Positions 19,684-28,729 of a stretch of 64,000 nt of DNA are shown one piece after another; the first letter of the stretch is position 1, and the number at the start of each line of letters is the position of its first letter. Source of the stretch: an uncultured Asticcacaulis sp. (GTDB lineage Bacteria; Pseudomonadota; Alphaproteobacteria; Caulobacterales; Caulobacteraceae). Under the pieces are notes generated by a model. It did no database searches. It worked only from the letters and a program-made list of their open reading frames with translations, and was not told the origin of the DNA. Position numbers and translations under genes: made by a program. The DNA is taken from positions 1 through 64,000 of the forward strand of contig CAKZJB010000082.1 of the NCBI GenBank assembly GCA_936940865.1, in the 5' to 3' direction.

Positions 19684-20129
19684 TATACAAAGGTATAGAT
19701 GAGGGGGTTCATTCTTGACAGGCGTGTCGAGCGACCTCTAAGGGCGTTTGTCGGCGAGGTTTCTGAAGGTCAACCGACGTTTTCCGGGAAGCAAATCCCA
19801 AGTCCGACATGGTCACGGACAAGCAGGTGATCTCTAGTGGCTGGCCCAAGGGCATTGAGCGTTGGCACATTATTCGAGATCATGGACACGCCTCCGCGAG
19901 AGACTGGAGATGTCGGTATCCGGCAGCCTCCTTGGAGGTGCGAGGTTGGCGCTCCAGGTGGCCATCACGTTGTTCAATCTCCGGCTCCTTACGCCCAGGG
20001 GGGCGCGCTGCATTATTGGGCTGGCATTGAAGCTCAACAAAGTGTCGTCCCGCCTTGCGCTTCAACAAATCCGCCGCGTCGCCAGACGCATCCGGCGAGA
20101 CTGAGCTTCGTCAAAGTGCTGGAAATGCC
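19684..20129 (+). promoter_or_regulatory. Operator/promoter and long 5' leader of mgtC
   Basis: TATAC-AAAG-GTATA (19684-19697), TTGACA (19715-19720), CTCTAAGGGC from 19736; leader similar to that at 11381-11500. Confidence 0.55.
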
Positions 20130-20855
20130 ATGGCCCCTGCAAATTCCCTGATTGACTTCGAGTCTCCGGCCTTTCTGAAAACCCTGTTGGTTCTCACGAT
20201 AGCCTTCGTCTGCGGCGGCCTGATCGGCGTGGAGCGACAGATCCGGCAGCGAAACGCGGGTCTCAGGACCATGGTCCTTGTCTCGGTGGGGGCGGCCGCG
20301 TTCGTCCACCTTGGCGAGCGGTTGCTCGGCGGCGAGGGCCAGGTGCGCATCATCGCCTATGTCGTATCGGGAATTGGTTTTCTTGGCGCTGGCGTCATCA
20401 TGAAGGAGGGCGCCCAGGTGCGCGGCCTCAACACCGCCGCGACGCTCTGGACCTCCGCGGCCGTCGGGGCCTTCGCCGGTAGCGGCCTGTTTGCAGAGGC
20501 CGCTGCCGTCACCCTGTTCATTCTCGCCGGCAACACACTCCTGCGGCCGCTCGTGAACTACATAAACCGGCGCCCGGTTGATGCCGCGACGACGGAGGCG
20601 ACCTATCGTGTGCATGTCGTTTGCGCGGCGGAGCACATTACCGAAGCCCGCGACCTGCTGGACGCGGAATTGGAGAGGGCGAAATATCCGATCCGCGAGA
20701 TCGAGGTTCTGTCGGAAGGCGAAGACACCACGGAATTGGCGGCGGTCCTTATTCCAACAACCGCCGAAGCGTCGGAACTCGACGCCGTATGCGCGGCGCT
20801 TGTCGCGTCGGACGCCGTCGAAAGCGCGACCTGGACGGTGAGTACGACGCTCTGA
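20130..20855 (+). CDS. mgtC: MgtC/SapB family protein
   Basis: CGGLIGVERQIRQRNAGLRTMVLVSVGAAAF; GIGFLGAGVIMKEGAQVRGLNTAATLWTSAAVG. Confidence 0.92.
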   Translation: MAPANSLIDFESPAFLKTLLVLTIAFVCGGLIGVERQIRQRNAGLRTMVLVSVGAAAFVHLGERLLGGEGQVRIIAYVVSGIGFLGAGVIMKEGAQVRGLNTAATLWTSAAVGAFAGSGLFAEAAAVTLFILAGNTLLRPLVNYINRRPVDAATTEATYRVHVVCAAEHITEARDLLDAELERAKYPIREIEVLSEGEDTTELAAVLIPTTAEASELDAVCAALVASDAVESATWTVSTTL

Positions 20856-20860
20856 CCCTG

Positions 20861-21496
20861 TCAGGTCCGACGAAGGGTTTCCATCATCCTCACCAGGTCG
20901 GCAAAGCTGTCCGCCTGCATCTTTTTCATGATCTGGCCGCGGCGGACCTTTACGGTGATCTCGCTGATACCGAGTTCGCCGGCGACCTGCTTGTTCAACA
21001 GGCCGCTTACCAGGCCCGTAAGAATCTCCTTCTCGCGCGCGTCCAGGCTGGCATAGCGCTCCCGCAAGGCGGCGATGGTTGAGGCTTCGCGGCGATCTGA
21101 GCTGTCTTTTGCCAGGCCGGCGCGGACAGCATCGAGAAGATCCTGATCGCCGAAGGGCTTGATCAGGAACTCGATGGCGCCGGCTTTCATGGCCCGGACG
21201 GAGGTCTGAACATCGCCATGCGCCGTGATGAAGATGGTCGGCAGGGTCAGATCAAGGGCGATCAACTGGCGCTGCAGGTCCAGCCCTGTCATGCCCGGCA
21301 TCCGGACATCGAGTACCAGGCAGGACGGGACATCCGGGCGGGTCGATTGCAGGAAATCCTGGGCGGAGGAAAAAAGCCGGGCCTCCAGCCCGGCCGCCCC
21401 GAGAAGATCGGCAAGTGCCTCGCCGACAGACGCGTCATCGTCGACGATATATACGATGCCGGCGTCCTGTACGACCTCCGATGGATTCGAGTTCAT
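20861..21496 (-). CDS. response regulator, FixJ/NarL type (REC + LuxR-type HTH)
   Basis: VYIVDDDASVGEAL, LVLDVRMPGMTGLDLQ, HTH LVSGLLNKQVAGELGISEITVKVRRGQIMKKM. Confidence 0.92.
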   Translation of the reverse strand: MNSNPSEVVQDAGIVYIVDDDASVGEALADLLGAAGLEARLFSSAQDFLQSTRPDVPSCLVLDVRMPGMTGLDLQRQLIALDLTLPTIFITAHGDVQTSVRAMKAGAIEFLIKPFGDQDLLDAVRAGLAKDSSDRREASTIAALRERYASLDAREKEILTGLVSGLLNKQVAGELGISEITVKVRRGQIMKKMQADSFADLVRMMETLRRT

Positions 21497-22563
21497 GCTG
21501 CTGACGAGTCCTTCGTGGGAAGGCTGAAATAGAAACACGCGCCGCGAGGATCGTTCGGGTGGGCCCAGATCTGCCCGCCATGGGCTTCGACGATCGATCG
21601 GGTGATGGTCAAGCCCATGCCTATGCCAGCCGCCTTGGTGGTGAAGAACGGATCGAACATCTGGTCCAGCATCTCGGGCCGGACGCCTGAACCATTGTCT
21701 TTGACGGAAACGACAATCTCATCGTGAGTGCCGGCACGTGCTCGAATCTCGACGTTCCGCCTCTGGGCTGACTCCGTCTTCAGGGCCTCGGTCGCATTGA
21801 GAATGAGATTGCTGAGAACCTGCTGAAGCTGCACCCTGTCCGCCATCACGTCCGGGAGATTGGCATCGATGTCGATGTCCACCTCGACGGCGTTGCGCCT
21901 TAGGTCTGCCTGGGCCAGGTCCAGGGTGTCCGCGACGACGTCTTGCAGGTTGACGCGTTCCTTTATCGAAACACCGCCCCTGGCCAGCGTCCGGACGCGT
22001 GCTATGACGTCGCTGGCGCGCTTGGCATCGGCAACGATCCGATCGAGGTTTCGCCTGACCTTGTCGAGATCGGCTGGCTCCTGTTCCAGCCAGCGCAATC
22101 CGGCGTGACCGCTTGTCACAATGGCCGTGAGCGGCTGGTTGATCTCATGGGCGATGGAGGTAGTCAGCGCGCCAAGACTGGTTATGCGGGCGATGCGCGT
22201 CAATTGTACCCTGGCATTATTCGCTGCGGCCTCGGCGACTAATATTCTTATGGCAAGAAACGTTGTGATCCCGATAGCCGCTATGCTGATCCCCGCATTG
22301 ATCAGGCCGACATTCCAGTTGCCTCTCGGCGTCATGGCAAGGCTGAGTAGTGTAAGTCCGACACACAAGCCGGCCATGATTATGACGCCGCGGGTGGACA
22401 AGAGGCCGACGGCCAGCAGAATGGCCACCAGGTAAAACACGGCGCCGGCAATTTCATAGTTCGTGACGGTATCGAATACGAAAATGCACGGTACGAGTAC
22501 CCAGGCCAATCCAAGGCGAAAGCGCCTCGCGGACCGCCCGCCCAGCCTTGTGATCCTGTCCAT
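21493..22563 (-). CDS. membrane sensor histidine kinase
   Basis: N-terminal TM helices; H-box [26 protein letters not shown] boxes [34 protein letters not shown]. Confidence 0.92.
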   Translation of the reverse strand: MDRITRLGGRSARRFRLGLAWVLVPCIFVFDTVTNYEIAGAVFYLVAILLAVGLLSTRGVIIMAGLCVGLTLLSLAMTPRGNWNVGLINAGISIAAIGITTFLAIRILVAEAAANNARVQLTRIARITSLGALTTSIAHEINQPLTAIVTSGHAGLRWLEQEPADLDKVRRNLDRIVADAKRASDVIARVRTLARGGVSIKERVNLQDVVADTLDLAQADLRRNAVEVDIDIDANLPDVMADRVQLQQVLSNLILNATEALKTESAQRRNVEIRARAGTHDEIVVSVKDNGSGVRPEMLDQMFDPFFTTKAAGIGMGLTITRSIVEAHGGQIWAHPNDPRGACFYFSLPTKDSSAA

Positions 22564-22801
22564 TTGAATAAACCTCGGTGGATTTCGAGGCACGCAAAGT
22601 CGGCGCCAGCTACGAGTTCCAATAGGCGTTGAGGACCATAGCGTCCAGCGCTTCGAGGCTCTGCACTGGTAATTGCACCCGGCCTCAGGGATCAGCCCCC
22701 GCTTTCAAAAGGCGCGATATGGCCGCCAAGCTCGTCTTTTAGAGATTCGATCTAAACGCAGTAGAACAACCGCACCAATCTATCACCATAATTTGCGGAT
22801 T

Positions 22802-23398
22802 TTAATTTTCTTTCCCGCCACCCGTCAAATTAAGCTTCCTGTATACAATCCCGCTATTCCCGTCCGCCGAGACAATACCGAAAACATATACAGGACCAGA
22901 AGCCAGATATTTCACCAAGGTTTCCGGGCTATTATCAGGCAACGAAACCATCCGGCTCCCGTCCATTTGGTAAACCCATTCCACATCTTCCGAAGTGTCT
23001 TTTAAAGGCGGAACTCGGAAGTATTTCTTTGCAGAATTTGTTGCGGGCAAAAGATCCGAAGCCTCGGCAAGCAATTCACAGCCGGTCATCGCCATCTGAC
23101 CGCTTGAAGTCTTATTGGTTTTTTGGCGAGTAACAAGCGTTATGGTCTTTTTATCGAAATCCTTAACGAAAAAGTCGCCCGTAGGATGCATGTCCATTTC
23201 CGATAACATATCCAGGACGTCATTCGAAAACTTACCTGTCCAGCCGTCAGCTTTAGCAGAAGCATTAATCTGATCTAGGCTTCCACCACTATCCAGACAT
23301 ATTTTCTTTGCTTCCCGAAACAGGTTTTCTTGTGCCACGCATGAACAGGCGCCCACCCACCCAACGGCGATAACAGTGAAAAATAAGTTTCTTGTCAC
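22802..23398 (-). CDS. hypothetical exported protein
   Basis: N-terminal signal-like region FFTVIAVGWVGACSCVAQ; no family recognised. Confidence 0.55.
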   Translation of the reverse strand: MTRNLFFTVIAVGWVGACSCVAQENLFREAKKICLDSGGSLDQINASAKADGWTGKFSNDVLDMLSEMDMHPTGDFFVKDFDKKTITLVTRQKTNKTSSGQMAMTGCELLAEASDLLPATNSAKKYFRVPPLKDTSEDVEWVYQMDGSRMVSLPDNSPETLVKYLASGPVYVFGIVSADGNSGIVYRKLNLTGGGKEN

Positions 23399-24000
23399 AA
23401 ATTCCCCCTTAAGTACGATCCAAAAACCAGGCCATGATCACAAATTACACTGGCTTTTTCCAGTGATACATCACACCGGATGGCGGCTTGGCGGCCGGGA
23501 CATATCTGTGACTCGGATTGGGAGAAGAATCCACATAAGTTGTTATTATGGCTCCGAGGTCCCCAGCCTGACCTGTATCCGGAAAAATCAAGGTGGGCCT
23601 TCAACCAGTTGTCGTAAAATTGCCGCAGCTTTTCATACGGCACGACCTTCTGAGTACCGTACCGCGCCCCCCATTTTCCAATATGTAGCTTCGGAAACGA
23701 AGCCCAGTCTCTCGAACGGTCGACTGCGGCGGTGAAGTCACCGCTGCGCAATGCGTCGATTACGCGAGATTCGGCCATCATATGGGCGGCTATCAAATCC
23801 TGGGTGTCGGGGGAAAAGTCCGTAAGTCCAAGCGCCTTACTATGTCCGGGATAACTATAGCCGGTTATCTGATAGCGGCCATTTGCGGTCTGGGGCGTGC
23901 CCTTATATTTCACCCCGCTCGACGGGGAAACTTTGAGAAACGGCGTTTTGGATCTCGTCTTTGCGAAGTGTCGTCCAAGCGCTTCGGAACGGACGCCCAA
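23395..24000 (-). pseudogene. Lysozyme (GH104/lambda R-like) fragment, probably N-terminally truncated
   Basis: TANGRYQITGYSY...KALGLTDFSPDTQDLIAAHMMAESRVIDALRSGDFTAAVDRSRDWASFP resembles lambda R; only a TTG start, and the N-terminal catalytic Glu region is not evident. Confidence 0.5.
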
Positions 24001-24049
24001 CGTCCCGACCAGTTCACAGCGTCAGCAAAATCGCGAAAATTTGGGTCAT

Positions 24050-24481
24050 TTACTGTCGTCTGAAAACCACGCGTGGCCCGCCTTCCTCACCTTTCCAGAG
24101 AAACAGTTCTGGCCGATTGTCTTCGACGTCAAAATACACCTGAGTTTCTAAGCCTTGCGGAAACCCTCCGAATGGTCGGAGGTCCATCGTAATGTCACGC
24201 CGCGCCGCCACCCCCTTCTTTTGTCCGATCGAAATTCGACCATTAGCATTGACGCGAACATTCGGCTCATCGTCAACAAGCAGCAGGGGCAGCGGAACAT
24301 CGACAATGGCGATTTCGTTGCCGTGGATCGCCATACGGCTTCCATCGGCGGTCACCCATACGCCATCGAGTTGAGCCTGTGAAAGGTCCGGCGCGCCACA
24401 ACTAACCAATCCCAGAAGCAACCCGCCCAAAAAAAGGCTTTGGAGGCAGAAACGTAACGCCACACTCATCGACATTTTCAC
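24050..24481 (-). CDS. hypothetical lipoprotein
   Basis: LVSCGAP lipobox at the N terminus. Confidence 0.6.
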   Translation of the reverse strand: MKMSMSVALRFCLQSLFLGGLLLGLVSCGAPDLSQAQLDGVWVTADGSRMAIHGNEIAIVDVPLPLLLVDDEPNVRVNANGRISIGQKKGVAARRDITMDLRPFGGFPQGLETQVYFDVEDNRPELFLWKGEEGGPRVVFRRQ

Positions 24482-24802
24482 TTGCGCGTCCTTTTTAAAT
24501 TGACCTTTTCCTCCCAGTCGAAACTTTGCGTCGTCGGAGACAAAGGGCCGGTTTTGAAACTATCATTTAACATCGGCTCGACATGATTTCTCCACCATGG
24601 CCTATAACCCAATATCGATCGTTCGGGGGACTGCCGCCAGCATCAATGGACGGCGAGATTGAAGACTTTGGCGGGACAGGGACGACGGGCATGGGAAAAC
24701 TCCGGGTTTTCCGCCACTGGTCTCCAGGCCGCCTCAGTTCCGCACACCACCCGCAAACGGCGATTAAGGTTGAACATTTCCGCAACGGCCTATAGATGAG
24801 CC

Positions 24803-26395
24803 ATGGCCGAACGCATCTATCTTTACGACTCCACGCTGCGCGACGGCGCGCAGGCCCAGGGCATAGACTTTTCCGTGGCCGACAAGCAGGCGATCGCGGC
24901 GGCGCTCGACGCCTTCGGCATCGACTATATCGAAGGCGGCTGGCCCGGCGCGAACCCGACCGACGACGCATTTTTCGGCTCACTTCCGGCAACCAGGCGC
25001 TCGAAGATTTCCGCCTTCGGTATGACGCGCCGCGCCGGCCGCTCGGCGTCCAACGACCCGGGCCTGCAGGACCTGCTGGCGGTCAAGACTCCGACCGTCT
25101 GCCTGGTCGGCAAGACCTGGGCCTGGCAGGTCGAGACCGCGCTCAAGGTCACAACCAGCGAAAACCTGCGCATGATCGGTGACTCGCTGGCTCACATGAT
25201 CAGCAACGGCCGCGAAGCCCATTTCGACGCCGAACATTTTTTCGACGGCTATAAAGCCAATCCAGCCTACGCACTCGACGCCCTGAAAGCCGCCCACGAC
25301 GCCGGCGCGGCCTGGCTGGTCCTGTGCGACACCAATGGCGGCTCGATGCCGTCGGAAGTCAAACGCATCGTCGCCACGGTGCGCGAGGCCCTGCCCGACG
25401 CGAAGCTCGGCATCCACTGCCACAACGACACCGAACAGGCCGTCGCCAACTCGCTGGCCGCGGTCGAAGCCGGCGTCCGCCAGGTCCAGGGCACGATCAA
25501 CGGCATCGGCGAGCGCTGCGGCAATGCCAACCTGATCGCCATCATCCCGACCCTGATGCTGAAGATGGGCTTCGACACTGGCATCGACGCCGAACAGCTG
25601 ACGCATATCGGCCAGCTGTCGCGCCTGGTCGACGACCGGCTGAACCGCGCGCCCAATCGCCATGCCGCCTATGTCGGCGCCAGCGCCTTTGCGCACAAGG
25701 GCGGGCTGCACGTCAGCGCCATGGCCAAGGACAGCCGGTCGTACGAGCATATCGATCCGGCGCTGGTCGGCAACAGCCGCCTGGTCCTGGTGTCGGACAA
25801 GGCCGGCCGCGCCAATATCCTCAGCCGCCTGCAACAGATGGGCATCGAGGTCGCAGCCGACGACGACCACATCGCCGACCTGGTCAAGGCCGTCAAGGAC
25901 GGCGAAACCGCGGGTTACGCCTATGAAGATGCCAGCGCCAGCTTCGAGCTGATGGCGCGCGAGCGCCTGGGCCAGCTACCGCACTATTACGACCTGCAGA
26001 GCTACCGCGCGCTCAATGAATGCCGCATAGATGCCAGGGGCAAGCGCTTTACGGTCGCCGAAGCCACGGTGAAGCTCACCGTCGCCGGCCAGCAGGTCAT
26101 GACGGTCGCCGAAGGCAACGGCCCCGTCAATGCGCTCGATGCCGCGCTGCGCAAGGCGCTGGAGCCGCATTATCCGCAGCTCTCGAGCATGCACCTCAAC
26201 GACTACAAGGTGCGTATCCTCACGCCATCGGAAGCGACGGCGGCGCTGACCCGCGTCATGATCGAAAGCCGCAACGACGACGGCCAGACCTGGAACACGC
26301 TGGGCGTCAGCCACAACGTCATCGACGCGTCCTACAACGCGCTCTACGACGCCATCACCTACCACCTGATGAAGTCAGGCGCCCGCCGTCAGTAA
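24803..26395 (+). CDS. cimA: citramalate synthase
   Basis: YLYDSTLRDGAQAQGIDFSVADK; HCHNDTEQAVANSLAAVEAGVRQVQGTINGIGERCGNANL; 530 aa length. Confidence 0.93.
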   Translation: MAERIYLYDSTLRDGAQAQGIDFSVADKQAIAAALDAFGIDYIEGGWPGANPTDDAFFGSLPATRRSKISAFGMTRRAGRSASNDPGLQDLLAVKTPTVCLVGKTWAWQVETALKVTTSENLRMIGDSLAHMISNGREAHFDAEHFFDGYKANPAYALDALKAAHDAGAAWLVLCDTNGGSMPSEVKRIVATVREALPDAKLGIHCHNDTEQAVANSLAAVEAGVRQVQGTINGIGERCGNANLIAIIPTLMLKMGFDTGIDAEQLTHIGQLSRLVDDRLNRAPNRHAAYVGASAFAHKGGLHVSAMAKDSRSYEHIDPALVGNSRLVLVSDKAGRANILSRLQQMGIEVAADDDHIADLVKAVKDGETAGYAYEDASASFELMARERLGQLPHYYDLQSYRALNECRIDARGKRFTVAEATVKLTVAGQQVMTVAEGNGPVNALDAALRKALEPHYPQLSSMHLNDYKVRILTPSEATAALTRVMIESRNDDGQTWNTLGVSHNVIDASYNALYDAITYHLMKSGARRQ

Positions 26396-26397
26396 CC

Positions 26398-26538
26398 CTA
26401 CGACGGGTAGTGCATGTGGTGGGCCGGATTCTGATCCGTTTGCGCCGGGGGCGTGTTCGCCGCCGTTCCGGTGGTTTCGCAGGCCGCCAGCATCAGGCTG
26501 GCGGCAAGCACGCATCCGGTAATGATGATCCTGGTCAT
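26398..26538 (-). CDS. small hypothetical lipoprotein (46 aa)
   Basis: MTRIIITGCVLAASLMLAACETTG lipobox. Confidence 0.5.
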   Translation of the reverse strand: MTRIIITGCVLAASLMLAACETTGTAANTPPAQTDQNPAHHMHYPS

Positions 26539-26658
26539 AAGGCACCTCGCGTCGACAACCCTGTATACTTTTGTACGCCAAAGACGTTCAGCCGGATCGC
26601 ATCTGCGACTGGACAGCCCCCATTGAAAGGCGCAAGAATTCTGCACGAGGGGGAAGTT

Positions 26659-26958
26659 ATGGTCTTTGAACTATCGAACCTGTTGCCAGCATTGGCAGTA
26701 CTGGCAATCGGAACAACGGTTTGCAGCAGCATTTTGGGCCTGGCCATCCGTTGGCTGATATTGAGTGCCGTCGACCGCGACCGCGTTAATGTCGGTTGGG
26801 GGTCGGACGGCACACTGACAAGGCTATGGACATTATCGAAGCAGAAGGCAGGATCTGCCGGGAGACTTATCCGCATTTATGTCTTAACAGCCTGGGCAAC
26901 CTACATCCTCATACCGATCGCCGTGGGCGCCATATTCATTTATGTTCATTCAGGATAA
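26659..26958 (+). CDS. hypothetical small membrane protein
   Basis: Two predicted TM segments; GAGGGGGAAG upstream of the ATG. Confidence 0.5.
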   Translation: MVFELSNLLPALAVLAIGTTVCSSILGLAIRWLILSAVDRDRVNVGWGSDGTLTRLWTLSKQKAGSAGRLIRIYVLTAWATYILIPIAVGAIFIYVHSG

Positions 26959-27119
26959 GGCGAACAAACGCGTCTGCATACACGGATAGCCGTACCCGGG
27001 AAGCTCTCGCTCATAATCAGCGAGCCGTCAGCGAAAGGCTCATCCGCTTGGTAGCAGCTGGCAGCAGCCCTTCACCCCGTCCCTCAAACGCGATAGTCTT
27101 GGTGAAGGGAGAACGCGCC

Positions 27120-27653
27120 ATGAAACGAATACTGCTGATCGTCGGCGTTCTGGCATTAATTGCCGTTGCGCTGGGCGTCACAGTGCGGGTCCACGCCGCC
27201 TTCCCCAAACCGACAGCTGAAATCGTGACGCTCGATGAAACCAAGCGCGCCACCCTGTTACGCCTACGCGCCGAAAAGAAGTTCCAGCCCAACGATTATC
27301 CACCGCTCGGCTATACCGGAATGGCCACGCCGGAAGACGAGGCTACAGCCAATACCGCGCTCAACGCTGTTATCGACGGCATCCTGGCGCGACCGGACGG
27401 CCCTGTATCGGCCAGGACGGTGACGAACCTGTTCGGAAAGGCGATGTCGTCTGTGTGGTTGCTGGAAACCGAAGACCGCGACCGCACGCAAGGCTACTTG
27501 CTCGAGATCTGGTACATCATGGGGTTCAAGGGCGCGACCGGGCGCTTCGCCTACGGCTCCTATTTCGGGCGGCCAAAGGGCTATGGCGAACCATTGCCGC
27601 CCGGCTGGAGCTCACCCGACCATCCGCGCCCTATTGGCGGAGCCGCTACTTGA
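27120..27653 (+). CDS. hypothetical protein (possibly DUF4844-like)
   Basis: N-terminal TM, FQPNDYPPLGYTGMATPEDEATANTALNAVIDGI; 3' end overlaps the convergent flagellin gene. Confidence 0.6.
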   Translation: MKRILLIVGVLALIAVALGVTVRVHAAFPKPTAEIVTLDETKRATLLRLRAEKKFQPNDYPPLGYTGMATPEDEATANTALNAVIDGILARPDGPVSARTVTNLFGKAMSSVWLLETEDRDRTQGYLLEIWYIMGFKGATGRFAYGSYFGRPKGYGEPLPPGWSSPDHPRPIGGAAT

Positions 27654-28473
27654 ACAGGCTCAACAGGAAGCCCTGCGACTGGTTGGCGATGGACAGCGAC
27701 TGGATCGCCAGCTGCTGCTTGGTCTGCAACGCCTGCAATTTTGCGCTTTCGGTCGCCATATCCGCGTCGACCAGGTTGCCGATCGAGGCGGTCAGCGTGT
27801 CCTGAAGCTTGCCGATGAAGGTGGCGTGCGTATCGAGCGCCTTGGAGGTCGATCCCAGGCTCGACAGGGCCGAGGACACATTGTTGATCGAACTGTCGAT
27901 GGTGGTGAGCAGGGCCTGGGCCGAGGTCGCCGTGGAAAACGACGCCGTGGCGCCCAGCGTCACGATCGATCCGCCCAGCGACATGTTCTGCGCGGCGACA
28001 GTCATGTGGCTGGCGCCGGACGCGTCGGCCAGGGCTGCGATCGAGGTGCGCGACCCGTCGATCAGGTTGATGCCGTTGAAGCTGGCATTCGACGCCGTCT
28101 TGGTAATCTGGTCGCGGATGGCGTTGAAGTCGGATTGCAGCGCGTTGCGCGACGTGGTGTCGAGCGACGTGTCCGACGCCGCCAGCGCCTTTTCCTTGAG
28201 TTGGGTCAGGAGGTCCGAAATCGACTCGCCGGCGCTCATCGCAACATCGACGGCAGATGCGGTACGCGACAACGAACCCTTGACGGCGTCGAGCGAACTG
28301 ACCTTGGCGCGCTGGCTCTGGGCTATGGCGTAGGTGGCGCCGTCGTCCTTGGCGCTGGCGACCTTCAGACCAGTCGATATCCGGTTCTGGGTCTTCATCA
28401 GGTCCGCCGAAATGGCGTTCAGGTTTTGCAGCGCGATCATCGCGCCGATATTGGTATTGATGGAAGACGTCAT
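27646..28473 (-). CDS. flagellin
   Basis: N-terminal INTNIGAMIALQNLNAISADLMKTQNRISTGLKVASAKDDGATYAIAQ; C-terminal QQLAIQSLSIANQSQGFLLSLFK. Confidence 0.95.
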   Translation of the reverse strand: MTSSINTNIGAMIALQNLNAISADLMKTQNRISTGLKVASAKDDGATYAIAQSQRAKVSSLDAVKGSLSRTASAVDVAMSAGESISDLLTQLKEKALAASDTSLDTTSRNALQSDFNAIRDQITKTASNASFNGINLIDGSRTSIAALADASGASHMTVAAQNMSLGGSIVTLGATASFSTATSAQALLTTIDSSINNVSSALSSLGSTSKALDTHATFIGKLQDTLTASIGNLVDADMATESAKLQALQTKQQLAIQSLSIANQSQGFLLSLFK

Positions 28474-28729
28474 TTTGACCCTCCATGATATGTTGCCGGG
28501 CGCTGTTTTGCGTCCGGTCGTGTCCATCACCGTAACGCCATTATGCCAGAGCAGCCCTAACGGTTGTTAAAGACGGGACTATTTTTCCAATTCGCCCGCG
28601 AGTTGACGCGGGCCCGGCCACCGCCGACCGGAACCACGCAGGGCAAGTGCTGGACCGCCGCCGCGCCTTCATTCACCGATTGCTTAACTCTTTTCGCCTA
28701 AAATCCCTGCCAGAAGTCGGGAGCGAACG

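Noticed and set aside
20127-20153. ATG CCA TGG CCC CTG CAA ATT CCC TGA (MPWPLQIP) as a proline leader peptide for mgtC
   Set aside because: It overlaps the mgtC start codon rather than preceding it, and lacks a separate SD.
23361-23377. CCAACGGCGAT as another copy of the 37.5-kb repeat motif
   Set aside because: Lies in the 5' coding region of the gene at 22802-23398 without an inverted partner; likely coincidence.
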